DNA of 64,000 bases from assembly GCF_000315625.1 (NCBI RefSeq), contig NW_005434609.1, forward strand, positions 116,572-180,571, read 5' to 3'. The position numbers were made by a program, and so were the translations under genes. The notes under the pieces were generated by a model. The model saw only the letters and a program-made list of their open reading frames with translations. It made no database searches and was not told the origin of the DNA. Origin of the DNA: Guillardia theta CCMP2712 (Eukaryota > Cryptophyceae > Pyrenomonadales > Geminigeraceae). Of the stretch, positions 19,387-29,753 are shown in pieces; the stretch's first letter is position 1, and each line of letters begins with the position of its first letter.

Positions 19387-20538
19387 ATGAGGGCGATGAA
19401 CTCGATGTTGAAGGGATGGCCCGTCCGTGCCAAAGAGCTCTATAACGGGAACGCAACGGTTGTCTCTTCGTCCGCCATGCTCAAACTGATCTTCGGGGCT
19501 GGGCTGGCGCTGGCATGCGTTCTGGCGCTGCTGTTGACGAGGGGGGCGGATGAGGTGGAATTGCTTCAGAAGCAGAGGAGCATCCTCAAGGTGCACAGTG
19601 TGTCCTACTACCAGAGCCTAGCAGACGCAGACAGATGGGAGATGGGGCCACACACGGGAGCCTCCCTTGAAGGAAGGACACAGCTGCTGGATCAAGTGTC
19701 TGGGGATGTGGGGATGAGGTCGAGATTCGAAGCATTGACCAAACAGTGCTCTGATGGCAGCGATCAGGCATGTTTGGAGATAGCGCAGAACAAGCAATAT
19801 CTGAACCAGTTGTCCACCACTGTTCACCACAAGAGGCCCGCCAGAGCTTCACGAGCGTCTCCATCAAGCAATCAAATGAACTTGCAGGCAGTGTCGAAAC
19901 AGTTGGAGCCTTTGAAGAAGCTGAGTGCGTACTCCAAGACGTACCAGGACATGGCGGATGTGAAGGGACTGTGGGACTCGTCGAAATGGCAATCCGGGGC
20001 ATTGGGAGACGTGGTTTCAAGTCAATGGTTGGAGGCGTGTTCGGAGGGGAATCAGGCAGCGTGCAACCACATTGCCAGGAGTAACGGTGCGCTAAACCAG
20101 CTCTTGCAATCTAGCATTCAACCAGGGCCCCCTATCGAGGCGTACATGCCCTCCGACGCTCCCAAGCCTGTCTTTGTGAAGCCGAAACCTCCTCAGCCTG
20201 GATTGTTCACGAGCTTCATGCAAGCTCTTGGGTTGAGTGACGAGTTTGATAACAGTGGCGTCACGGCAGAAAAAATTCCAAAGATGCTTCCAGACAACGG
20301 GTTCAGCAGGGCTCCAAAGTACAAGGCTGTATGGAACGACGGGACTATTGCGCCAAGTTTGTCCGACAATGCTGGAAACAAGGACTTGTTCCCAGCTTTC
20401 CAGTGAGTTCATAATGATTTCATTCTTCTTCTCTACCCTCTACCTGCGATTTCTTGTTGGTTTGACTCCCGCTCTCGCAGTGAATCGCTGTTCTCCGACA
20501 GTGTGAAGCCAAGCGCGCCAAGCACTGAGTATCACTAG
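19387..20538 (+). CDS. Membrane-anchored protein with an internal duplicated cysteine motif, unknown
   Basis: Two exons (19387-20402, 20481-20538; gtgagt donor, cgcag acceptor) sum to 1,074 bases, 357 residues. A hydrophobic span at residues about 36-57 (LKLIFGAGLALACVLALLLT) after a short basic N-terminus suggests a signal anchor, with the remainder lumenal or extracellular. Two segments resemble each other: QCSDGSDQACLEIAQNKQYL near residue 117 and ACSEGNQAACNHIARSNGAL near residue 217, each followed by NQL. Spacing is C-x3-G-x3-AC and the order is preserved, so this is an ancient internal duplication. No catalytic motif is seen. The annotated start is the first ATG; an in-frame GTG lies at 19348 within the G-rich stretch. 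Confidence 0.7.
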
Positions 20539-21768
20539 AGCGAAGGCATTCCACTAACTCTGCTGTGCTGGAGGACATACTGTGTTGTTATTGTTGTCAA
20601 TTCTCTCTCTCTCTCTCTCTCTCGTCCATCCACTTTTCCTTTTTGACTCTGTTTACTAAAGAATTCCAATCTTGCTAAGTTGCAAAGCGGTACAGGAGCG
20701 AAATAGTGTGCCCGAGCTATTTCCTCGGTTCCCTCCTCACCTATCTTACACTTGAAGCACACATCCTAGCCCACTTCAGGAAGAGTATATCTGTTCATCA
20801 GTGGAGTACCCGGCAGAAATAGTAGTGTATACCAACTTACTTACCAACAGTCGATGTACAAGTCAACGGTATGTGGAAACATAACAAGATCACATGAACT
20901 GCAAGACGAGAGCTGATGTTGCTGTCACGGAATGCTTTGAGCGATACAGAGGTGTGGTTTACATGGTCCAACTTCTTGATCTTTTTTTAACCTTTTTTAT
21001 CTTTTTTTCAGCTTTTTTTTAGCTTTTTTCCTACTCGCAACAATGAGGGCTTTCCAGGGCCCCCCACCCTCACCCCCAATTCATGACTTATTGCACCGAG
21101 AAGTACCGGTCATAAAACAGTGTGGCACTCATACAAGGGTGGGTACGTAATACACCCACCCCCTCAAAACTACTCCCTTGCAAGAATTTCCCCGATGAAA
21201 ATGAGGGAAAAGAGGTTTGAGGATTTAGAGGGGGAGCGAGGAGCAGGAGGAGAAGGGAGAAGGCGAACGAGGAGAAGGAAGAGGATGGAGATGAATGAGA
21301 AGGCTGAGTGGATGAGTATACTCAGGTACGAGGTAGTACAAGATAGCAAACAAAGAGATTTTTCCAGATTCGATTGAAGGTAAGAGGGACACTGATTTTG
21401 AGCAAGCTGATACAAAGGATGTTCGATGGAGAAGAGCGAGCAGGAAATAGTAGCCGTATGATATGATAGCAAAGGATGAGATAAGTGCAAGAATTGAGCG
21501 CGGAATGCTGAGATGGGAGATGGTAGTGTCCCAAAACCGGGGAGTATGATATCGCATAATGACTTCTTGGAAAAAAGAGAGGATGAAGATGTAAATTTTA
21601 AGATGCCGAAGAGAAAATACGGAAATACCATCGTCAGCCTCGTGTTGCTGACAGCTTGTTGTGTTTTCCAGATGGATCGCCGTGGGATGCCAACAGATTA
21701 AGCTTGCTTCGCAAGACACTTGATTGTTTGCTGCTGAGAATTACTTTGCTCTGATTGTTGGCATTGAG
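20539..21768. other. Intergenic region, no gene recognised
   Basis: Contains a (ct)n run at about 20602-20623, several T-tracts (20980-21030) and C-rich blocks at 21058-21080 and 21155-21170. Open frames at 21120-21700 on both strands have no recognisable domain and poor coding character. An unrecognised small gene cannot be excluded. Confidence 0.4.
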
Positions 21769-24008
21769 ATGCCATATCGTGAGAACATTGAAGATGGGGA
21801 AGACGACAACATTCCACTACATGAGAGTAAGATGAGCTGCCGGTTTGCCTGGTTGGTTCTGATGTTTGATCTTTGCGACAGATGTGAACGCCAAAGGAAA
21901 ACCTCGGTCATCGATCCTCTCGAAGTTTGTTTTCCACGATGAGACGGACGGGAGTGAGGAGAAGAGCTTCAGGCTCAAGCATGTCCTCTTGTTGTGCTTC
22001 GGATGCTTCGTGCTCGGCTGTGTGGTAGCTTCGCTCTTTGCGGGAACAGGGAAACCTTGCGTAAGAAGCTCGATCGACGAGGCTCAAGTTGTGCCGCCTG
22101 CAGGAGTCGATCCTCCAGCTCCACACGAGAGCCCGAGTCCTACTCCTCTCCCTCCTGCGATCCAGGACGAGATCGAGGGGATGAAGAAGGATCTGGACAA
22201 GTTGGTGGACTATCACGTGGCAGGAGCAGGCAAAGGAGTAGCGTACAGACGCACTGCAGACTTCGTGGACAGGTATGGCCACAGGTTCACAGGGACAGAG
22301 AACCTTGAGAGGTCAATCGACCATCTTGAGTCGATTGTCAGGCAAGATGGCTTCAACGACGTTCACTTCGAGTCCGTCAGCGTTCCTCGCTGGGTCAGGG
22401 GGGAAGAAAGGTGTGTGCTGCTGTCGCCACTGGTGGGCAATGCAACCAAGAAGCTTCCGATGCTCGGGCTTGGTTTCAGCGTGGGGACAGGGATGGAAGG
22501 GATCACTTCCGATGTCGTAGTCGTGAATTCCTTCGAGGATCTTGCCATGAAGTCAGACAAGGTGCGAGGTAAGATTGTGCTCTTCAACTTCCCTTGGACG
22601 AAGTACGGAGAGTGTACACCTTACCGCTACCTTGGAGCCTCGTTTGCGGCCAAGTACGGAGCTGTTGCGGTTCTTATCCGCTCCCTTGCGTCCTTCTCTC
22701 TCTCTACACCCCACACTGGGTCGATGGGCTACATCAAGGGTGTCTTCGATGCAAAGTCAGCCAAGAACTATCAGGCAAGGATACCAGAGGCCCTCTTCGG
22801 AGATTATTCACAAGTGGAAAAGATCCCATCAGCCGCTATCACAGCAGAGGATGCAGCGATGCTGCAGCGCATGCAGGAGCGAGGAGACAAGGTTGTTGTC
22901 CAGCTGCATATGAGCGCTCAGACCTTGAGTAATACGCCGAGTCGCAACACCATTGTGGAGATCAAGGGCTCCAAGTACCCCGACGAAGTTGTGATCGTGA
23001 GCGGGCATATCGATTCTTGGGATGTTGGGCAAGGGGCGATCGATGATGCGGGCCCGTCGTTTGTGGCCTACCAGGTAGTCAAGGCTGTGAAGGACCTCGG
23101 GCTGAAACCCAAGAGGACGTTACGAATGATCTTCTGGACTGCCGAGGAGGTTGGGGTTGTGGGGGGGAGGCAGTACTACGAAGATCACAAGGGCGAAGCA
23201 GACAAGATCTCCATGGTCATCGAGCTCGACTATAGCATCTTCACCGCGACTGGCGCGAGCTTGCGATCAGATGCGCCGACGCTTCTGGTCATGAGAGCAG
23301 TGGGAGAGTCTCTTGCCCGCATCGGTGGCTCGCATGTGTTCGCTGACGCAGGGTTCACCACATCCGACATGGGGAGGTTCGTCGAATCCCATCAGATCCC
23401 TGCCCTCACTGTTGCGCAAGTCCCCAAGTGAGTGCTTGAGTCACAGGAACATGAAGGGAGAGGAAGGGAGAGGGAGAAGGGGGGGGGGCAAGGGCAGAGT
23501 AAGTAGAGAGAAACAGACTAATACAAGTGGAGTGGGTCACAGGGTATCCGACTGAACTTTTCTCAGTGGCATTGGGCAAGTACGGCAGGATGGAAAATCT
23601 CCTTTCCCGCAAGACTTTCAGGGAGATTACTTCTTCTACCATCACACCGACGCTGACAACATGCTGGTAAGCAACTTTTCCCCTCCCTTCCCCTCCTTCA
23701 GACTCTCCCTGAAAGCGCCGTCTTTTTCCACATCCCTCCTCCTCCTCCTTCTCCTTCTATCCCTTGCACCTCGTCAACTCTTCCTCCCCTTGACTCTTGG
23801 CCGAACAGGCGCTGCAACCCTCTCAGATGGACAGAGCGGCTGCTGTGATCTCCGTGCATGCGTTCGCTGCGGCTTCCTTGGAAGCCATCTTCTCAAGTAA
23901 GCAGCAGCCTGCAATGCGGGAGGGAAGTGACTTTTGCCAACAGGAGGTCCTCCTGTCAAGGAGGACAGCACTGCAATGTGCATTGCCGCATCTGGGGTTT
24001 GCAAATAA
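21769..24008 (+). CDS. Membrane-anchored M28 metallopeptidase, carboxypeptidase Q-like
   Basis: Five exons (21769-21826, 21882-23427, 23567-23666, 23809-23896, 23944-24008) sum to 1,857 bases, 618 residues. An N-terminal hydrophobic span (VLLLCFGCFVLGCVVASLFAG, about residues 49-69) after a charged cytosolic tail makes it type II rather than soluble. A PA-like insert region follows. The peptidase core has every zinc ligand of the M28 family: GHIDSWD (His), GAIDDAGPS (bridging Asp), TAEEVGVVGG (catalytic Glu pair), VIELDYS and FYHHTDADNML (His). The GHIDSWDVGQGA signature and HHTDAD near the end match carboxypeptidase Q (plasma glutamate carboxypeptidase), which releases amino acids from short peptides in secretory or lysosomal compartments. 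The C-terminal tail after residue 595 is less certain because the last intron was chosen by frame. Confidence 0.88.
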
Positions 24009-24334
24009 ATTACGTAATGGAAACGTTTCCTGTGAGGGCAGCGTTGGAGTTTTCCTCGCTCTGTTACTTGCGAGAAGAAGAGAAGGAATGTAAATCAAGA
24101 GGAGTGAATGAAGAGTGATTCAAGATAATTTCTTTGAAATGTAAAGGTTTACATAAATTGAGGAAAAAAATTGGAGGAAAGGAAAGAAAACACCATCGGA
24201 AACGGATGACATCCTTACATACTGAGCTTGCTCAACCGAGGTAGACTGGACTGCATTGATAAGAGGCGGGCAGCAATGCTGTATGCTTACACCTGCTGGG
24301 CCATCCACAAGCTTGCCATGATTCACCAAGCACG
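24009..24334. other. Short convergent intergenic region
   Basis: Lies between the 3' ends of the M28 gene and the minus-strand gene at 24335. AT-rich, with no coding signal; it holds both 3' untranslated regions. Confidence 0.5.
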
Positions 24335-25012
24335 TCAGTTCGAACCCATCATGTCATTGCCGGACTGCTCCCAGGACAAGTAAGATTGCAATGGCAGCCT
24401 ATGATTGGGTGTGATGGCTGTAGGAGGAGGGACGAAGGAGTCGTCATTGGAAAACTCGCGCTCTTGGCTGTTTTCCTGCACTACCTGGTTGGCAAGATCC
24501 TCGAAAGGCCCGTCCTGTGACTGTACATCGACAAACGAGTCCAGATCGTCCTGGTGCGAGTCCTGACGAGCCTTCTCAGCTTTCTCCCATTCTTGCGATC
24601 GTTTGATCAGCTTGTCGTAGATGTCATCCACAGGCTTCCATGTATCGTCATGATGCTCCTTGTCCCAATACCCGGCTCCCACCGCACGTTGCCCATTCTG
24701 CATGTCCGAGGCTCCATTGAGCATCTGCTGCTTTCCGCCGACCTTGAGAGCCGATAGTTCCTTCTTCAGGATCTTGATCTGTTTGTCCTCCAACCTTGCC
24801 AGCGCTGCCTCCTTGTGCGCTTGCTCCTTCAACAAGTTCACCCTAGGGTCGCTCCCTCGGAGCAACCCTTGCTTCATCGCAAGTACATCTCTTGCTCGCT
24901 GCCCATCCCCCATCGATGCTCCTCCTTGTTTGTCCCTCACCCCATCTTCCTGCATCATCGCAACCGCCACCATGGCGCCGATCGCCAGCACCGCCCCCAC
25001 CCACTTCATCAT
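24335..25012 (-). CDS. Small secreted or membrane-anchored charged protein, unknown
   Basis: Single exon of 225 codons from the ATG at 25012 (an in-frame GTG at 25036 is ignored). The first 20 residues, MMKWVGAVLAIGAMVAVAMM, form a signal peptide or anchor. The body is hydrophilic with a charged helix (LLKEQAHKEAALARLEDK, then ILKKELSAL) and an acidic, Gln/Ser-rich C-terminus. No cysteines or known motif. Its overall plan (short N-terminal hydrophobic segment, charged body, G-rich upstream DNA) resembles the gene at 19387, but I see no sequence similarity that proves relation. Confidence 0.6.
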   Translation of the reverse strand: MMKWVGAVLAIGAMVAVAMMQEDGVRDKQGGASMGDGQRARDVLAMKQGLLRGSDPRVNLLKEQAHKEAALARLEDKQIKILKKELSALKVGGKQQMLNGASDMQNGQRAVGAGYWDKEHHDDTWKPVDDIYDKLIKRSQEWEKAEKARQDSHQDDLDSFVDVQSQDGPFEDLANQVVQENSQEREFSNDDSFVPPPTAITPNHRLPLQSYLSWEQSGNDMMGSN

Positions 25013-25988
25013 GCTGCCATACCCTATTTTCGTCACCCACTACCCTACCCCTACCCTACTCTTGACCTGAAAACACCCCTACCAACCCTTGCCACCACCA
25101 CCCGTTCTAATCAGGACAATTGTACCCCACCATACTACTACAGAGTCCTTGCCGCATTGGGCCCGCGGCCGGGCCGCGCCGCCGGCCCCGGGCGCCGGCC
25201 GCACCGGGTGTCCTGGCGCATTCGGATCGTCGGACAGTGGCGCCGCCCGGCCGGGTGCCGGGCCGGGGGGGTGGGGGGGGGGCGGTGTGGGGCTGCCCGA
25301 CGAAATTCCGGCGCGCCACTACCAGCCAGGCCCGGAAAGTGACGCCGGCCGGCGCCGTTCCGGTGGCAGCCTCGGAACTCAGTCCGATCACTGCCCGGCG
25401 GTGACCGTCTGAGGCTGTGATGCCAGTCACAGTGCCGCGAGTCCGCGGCACCGCGACGGACGGTCCCGGATGGGGACCGTCATGCGGAGACCGTCGGGCG
25501 GCCTGCCCAAGCTGTGCCGCGTCACGGTCCGATCTGGCCCGTCCGGCCCGGGGAATCCGGGCCCACTCAGCGCCGGACTCCGGGGGCGGTAATCAGCACA
25601 AGTCCGACTCGGAGCCAGTGCCACGGTGGGCCCTGCCTGCTCCTGGCCACCGTCACACGGCCATCATGGCATGGCGGCACGGTGAGCGGCACGGTGCCCG
25701 CGGCGGCGGGCCGGGCCGCCACCCGGGCCGGGACTCAGTGAGACCCGGCATTTCCTCTCCACCAGTAGAAACCCGGAGGAAAAGAGGCCCGGGGTCCTCA
25801 TGTGATAACTGATGTGATGAAGGGTAGGTCCGGTATAGTGTACGGTAGTGTTTCCTGCCAGTTCCTGGGGTGGGGAGTCGGAGGGCTCATGGAGACGAGG
25901 AGGCGCGATGAGAATGAGGGGAAGAGAAGAGAGGAAGAAGACGATGCTGGGGCATGACGAAGACCTGTGAACGAGAGAGTCTGCAAGG
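25013..25988. other. Intergenic region dominated by a GC-rich island
   Basis: 25021-25090 is C-rich (ccctacccctaccctac), so G-rich upstream of the minus-strand gene. From 25150 to about 25760 the DNA is nearly all G/C with ccggcc-type strings. Long open frames there on both strands arise from composition. The last 200 bases should hold the promoter of the gene starting at 25989. Confidence 0.55.
25150..25760. repeat. Largest GC-rich island in the window
   Basis: About 600 bp of ccggcc, gggccgg and cggcgc strings interrupted by gtcac/agtc-type spacers (for example ccgtcacacggcc). It resembles 3412-3495, 8572-8680 and 54130-54270 in composition and short shared words, with no terminal repeats that I could identify. 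Confidence 0.45.
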
Positions 25989-26861
25989 ATGAACATAGCT
26001 CGGTTGTTCATCCTAGCATGCTACCTTGACCTCACGTGTTCTCTTCAGTCCTTGATCGGTGGCAGCATATCATGGATTGTAAACACAAACTTCACTCGTG
26101 ATATCGCCTCTAGAAATGTCATATTCAGGATCGATGCGACTTTTGTTCTCCCTCAAAACTCGCAATGTAAATTTGCGGAAAACAGTCAGGTCGATTGCTC
26201 TGCATACGACATGGCAATACCCGATTGTCCTGCAAATGGGAACTGTGGGATTGCAGAAAATTTCGGAGTCCTGTGTATTGCACAGCTGGTGCCGCAAGGG
26301 GCTGGTGGGATGAAGTCAAAGTACACGAGCAACAGCTCTCAGTGCGCGTCAGACGCCACCAGTGATATCATCGGATGTTCACCAGGCACTTCATGCAGTA
26401 GCAAGATAGGCAAATCCAACACTTTAATCTTGACCGACATCTGGAACGAGCCAAACCTGCCTCTGTCCTCAGCCTATGCTCCGAATGGGGTAAGCATGTT
26501 GAAAGGCTACATGGAGCATACTGTTCAAGTTGATGAGGACGTCGTCGCTCTCGTCGCTTGGCTTGCTCCCAGGAAAGGGTTCGACAATCTAGATCAGTCG
26601 ACGGGGCTGTTGCTCAACGGTTGTTCTACCAACTCCCCGCCATGTCTTGCGAATGAGTGCAGCCTTTGGCGGGTACCGTTACCGAATGCGTATGGATATG
26701 GAGGAGCAGCTTTTTACGAGGACTCATCGTCCATCAATGATCTTTACTGGCGAAACTTTTTCTTTGAGTGCTCCCCTGCTCTGCCAGGCGTGAACTGCCT
26801 TCGAGGAGCTTCCCCAGCACTTGAAACATTTGTTCCTCTCTGCTCCAAACTGTATAGCTCG

Positions 26862-26894
<33 letters not shown>

Positions 26895-29537
26895 CCATAC
26901 AACTCCTCAACATCTAACACATCACAGACATCAGACACAACCAGCACATCTTACACATCAAACATGCCGACATCACAAGCATCAAACGCATTACACAGTG
27001 ACATGTGGCTTTGCGATGTTTCTGGAATAGTCAATTGGCATTCTCCTATTGCTCTGTTCCCGGATGTCATCGCTGTTGCAACAGGAGCAGCCATTGAGGA
27101 GAACCCATTCAAGTACAAGTCTATTGATGGAGGTTCGATCAGTGCGCCATATGCTACAATGGAGTTTCACTCGTATGACTTAGATGGGCATCTCATGACG
27201 CAGTATTCCCCAAATCTGGTCGAAGAAATCCTCGCAAAGGATCGAAAGTACGGCCGCGGTGTTCCTTACTCAATCATGGACACGGCAACGTGTAGATTTA
27301 ATGACACTCAGAGCTTCCGAGTGGATTGCATTGCTACCACAAGCTATCTTGACTCTAGCGACTGGAAACTTGCGAATACTTCCACCGGATGCTACATCTT
27401 CAATGGCTCCAGCAATACGAGCAATCACATCAAACCTGATTTCTCCTTCCAAGATTTCAAAGGATTGAAAGTTTTCCCCTTCTTCACCCAGCATGTGATG
27501 GATACCATTGACTTCCCCAATGCATCTGACTACACTCTTAATTGGAACTCTTCCACGGGTCAAGCCGCCGTTCAGAACGTCTTCTCACTTTACCCTTGCA
27601 ATGCAGGGAGCAGCAATCAACCTCCAATGTTTGTTTCTGGATTCCCTTCACTCACAGAGCAAGTAACCAAAGTCTATAACCTCAGCATCGTGGACACGCA
27701 TGCCATCAAGCTGTATGCAGCAGACTTTGTTCCAGGCTCTCGCACCCTTACAAGCAGCCAAGTCGTTGTAGATTATTATCCTGGGTTTCGGGCTAAACCT
27801 AGTGATCTCGTTCTTGTGCATTCTAGCCCGGGACTGGCAGAGTACGAGTACACGTTCCGCCCTTTGGATCACCTGGATTTGGTTGGAAATGGCCAACCCT
27901 CAAAGTTCAGGCAGAACGTGACAGTGATTTGTTTTGCGGCATATGATCTGGATGTGAACGGCAAGTACATGACCAACGCAACCTCCAAGACTTGTCCTTC
28001 GATGCCTCTCTGCATCAAAATTCACCTTTATGTTCCTGAGTATCATGTGATCCTCTCTTTTCATTGATCGAGACTCTGTGTCTGATGTTTCATCCAGGAT
28101 TGTTTCTTGTTCTATCCCAACATTCAGTGTTGGAACACCGTCGCCGAAACCGTGCCGGCAATGGTCGACCACGAGAAACTCCCTCCGAGGATGTTTAAAC
28201 CCTCTGACTGGAGCTCCGTCCTGCTGCCAGAGCAGCCGAAGATAGTCTATGCTCGAGTCAACATCAACTTTCGTTACACGTTTGTCGCGCTGGTACGCAG
28301 CAGTTCTTCTCTGTGACATCAAACAGCGCTGACTGCCTGCAGATGCCAAATCCGAACCAGAACCAGATAGAGCTCTTCATCTCCAGCCCAACCTCAGCCA
28401 ACCCTCCTGGGATGAAGTTCTTGCAGAGGTCCTGCGTCAACTTCGAGCAGAACTGGACATCGTGTCGAGGACAGACAGACCTTGTCTTTCGTAGCGGCAT
28501 CAATGTTGATTATCCCTCATCGTCCTGCGGCAGGTTTGACGGCACCATTGAATGGTTCCCCCAGCCCTTCAATGCTGGCAAGTCTTACCAGGTCTGTGCG
28601 ACCCCCATGGTCTCATCGCATTCGTGCTTGAACACTTGGCTGAACCAGCAGCGTTGCATCGTCATCCAAGTGATGGACGTGCGGGTGAGGTGGGGAGGAT
28701 TCTTTCAGGACCATTACCTGTCAGACTTCACAACATCCGCGTTCATCGGCTGCACCAAGAAGTGGAACATCACTGTGCAGAACCTCAACATGGACAGCAC
28801 GGGCCCAAATTATCCCTTGTTGGTTTACCTCCAAAACATCTCGATCGACGCCAAGGATGCCGTGAAGGAAGGCCCTGCCTACACGTTCTCATGGACTCCG
28901 ACGTTTGACATGGCGGGAAAGTCGCTGGACATGTGTTTTGCGGCGATCGACACACTTGGGATCCTGGGGAACGCAAGGCCGCTGCTGTGCAAGGGAGGGG
29001 GGAACAACTTGTATGGGTGTACAACAGACTTTGACTGTCCGGATGGTGTTTGCCAGAGTGCCTGCATCCACCTACGAGTTCAGAAGTGTCAATATTGCAT
29101 TCAAACCATGACGAGCTTGGAGCTGCTGGCTGACACGATCCAGCCCAGGACTGACTGGATGAGATTATGGGCGTTGAATTCTTACCAAGGGAAGACTTAT
29201 GCAGCGGGGAACATCGTCGGGATTCAATTCCTTCCGCAACTTTATCCCCAGATAAGTATCGACGATCCTGGTTTCATCACGCCTACTGCCTACGATCAAG
29301 GTCGAGTCCTCTCATTCGGCGTGTTGTACCGCCCTGGTCTTGATCAGTCCATCGCTGACTTGGCCGTGAGGTAAGTCATTGCTATGTTGTAAGTCATATG
29401 TGACTGACGTTGTTGTGAACAGATTCAGGACAACCGTGAAAGCGATTCTTACTTTGAATCCTGACATAGAAGCAAGCATGCTCGTCATTCCAGCCAACCA
29501 ACTCCTCTGTCTGCAGCCGTGTTCTACGTGGTACTGA
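25989..29537 (+). CDS. Large secreted cysteine-containing protein, unknown family
   Basis: Four exons (25989-28046, 28098-28292, 28343-29370, 29423-29537) sum to 3,396 bases, 1,131 residues. A signal peptide (MNIARLFILACYLDLTCSLQ) is followed by GGSISWIV. Many Asn-x-Ser/Thr sites and scattered cysteine pairs point to an extracellular glycoprotein. A serine run from a (tca)n repeat at about 26863-26895 and an S/T-rich linker divide it near residue 300. No membrane span is seen at the C-terminus. The start of the mature protein resembles the giant protein encoded at 51884-32215 (there SGDLSWRV after the signal peptide), so the two may share an N-terminal domain. I cannot name a known domain. 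The next gene, RAB3GAP2-like, begins 216 bp downstream on the same strand. Confidence 0.8.
26861..26897. repeat. (TCA)n microsatellite coding for a serine run
   Basis: About eleven trinucleotide units encode consecutive serines inside the secreted protein gene; a likely length-polymorphic linker. Confidence 0.85.
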
Positions 29538-29753
29538 CGCCACCCTCCCACTCTCTTCCTCCCCGTACATTACCTGTCTATTGTGAAATACTCAAGAATG
29601 AACAACTCTGAACAAGATCCTGCTGTCTCCTTCCTTCCTCCTGCTGTTGGCTTCAAGTTCCACCATGAGAGCGTGAAGCTCCAGTGTGGAGAAAGTTGCT
29701 CCGACACAGTCTATTTACATGATGCGAGTGCGCCTCAGGTTACCTGAGCAGTC

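Noticed and set aside
24815-25812. Several open frames of 90-175 codons on both strands in the GC-rich island
   Set aside because: GC-rich DNA lacks stop codons by composition. The products are Pro/Arg/Gly/Ala strings without domains or splice context.
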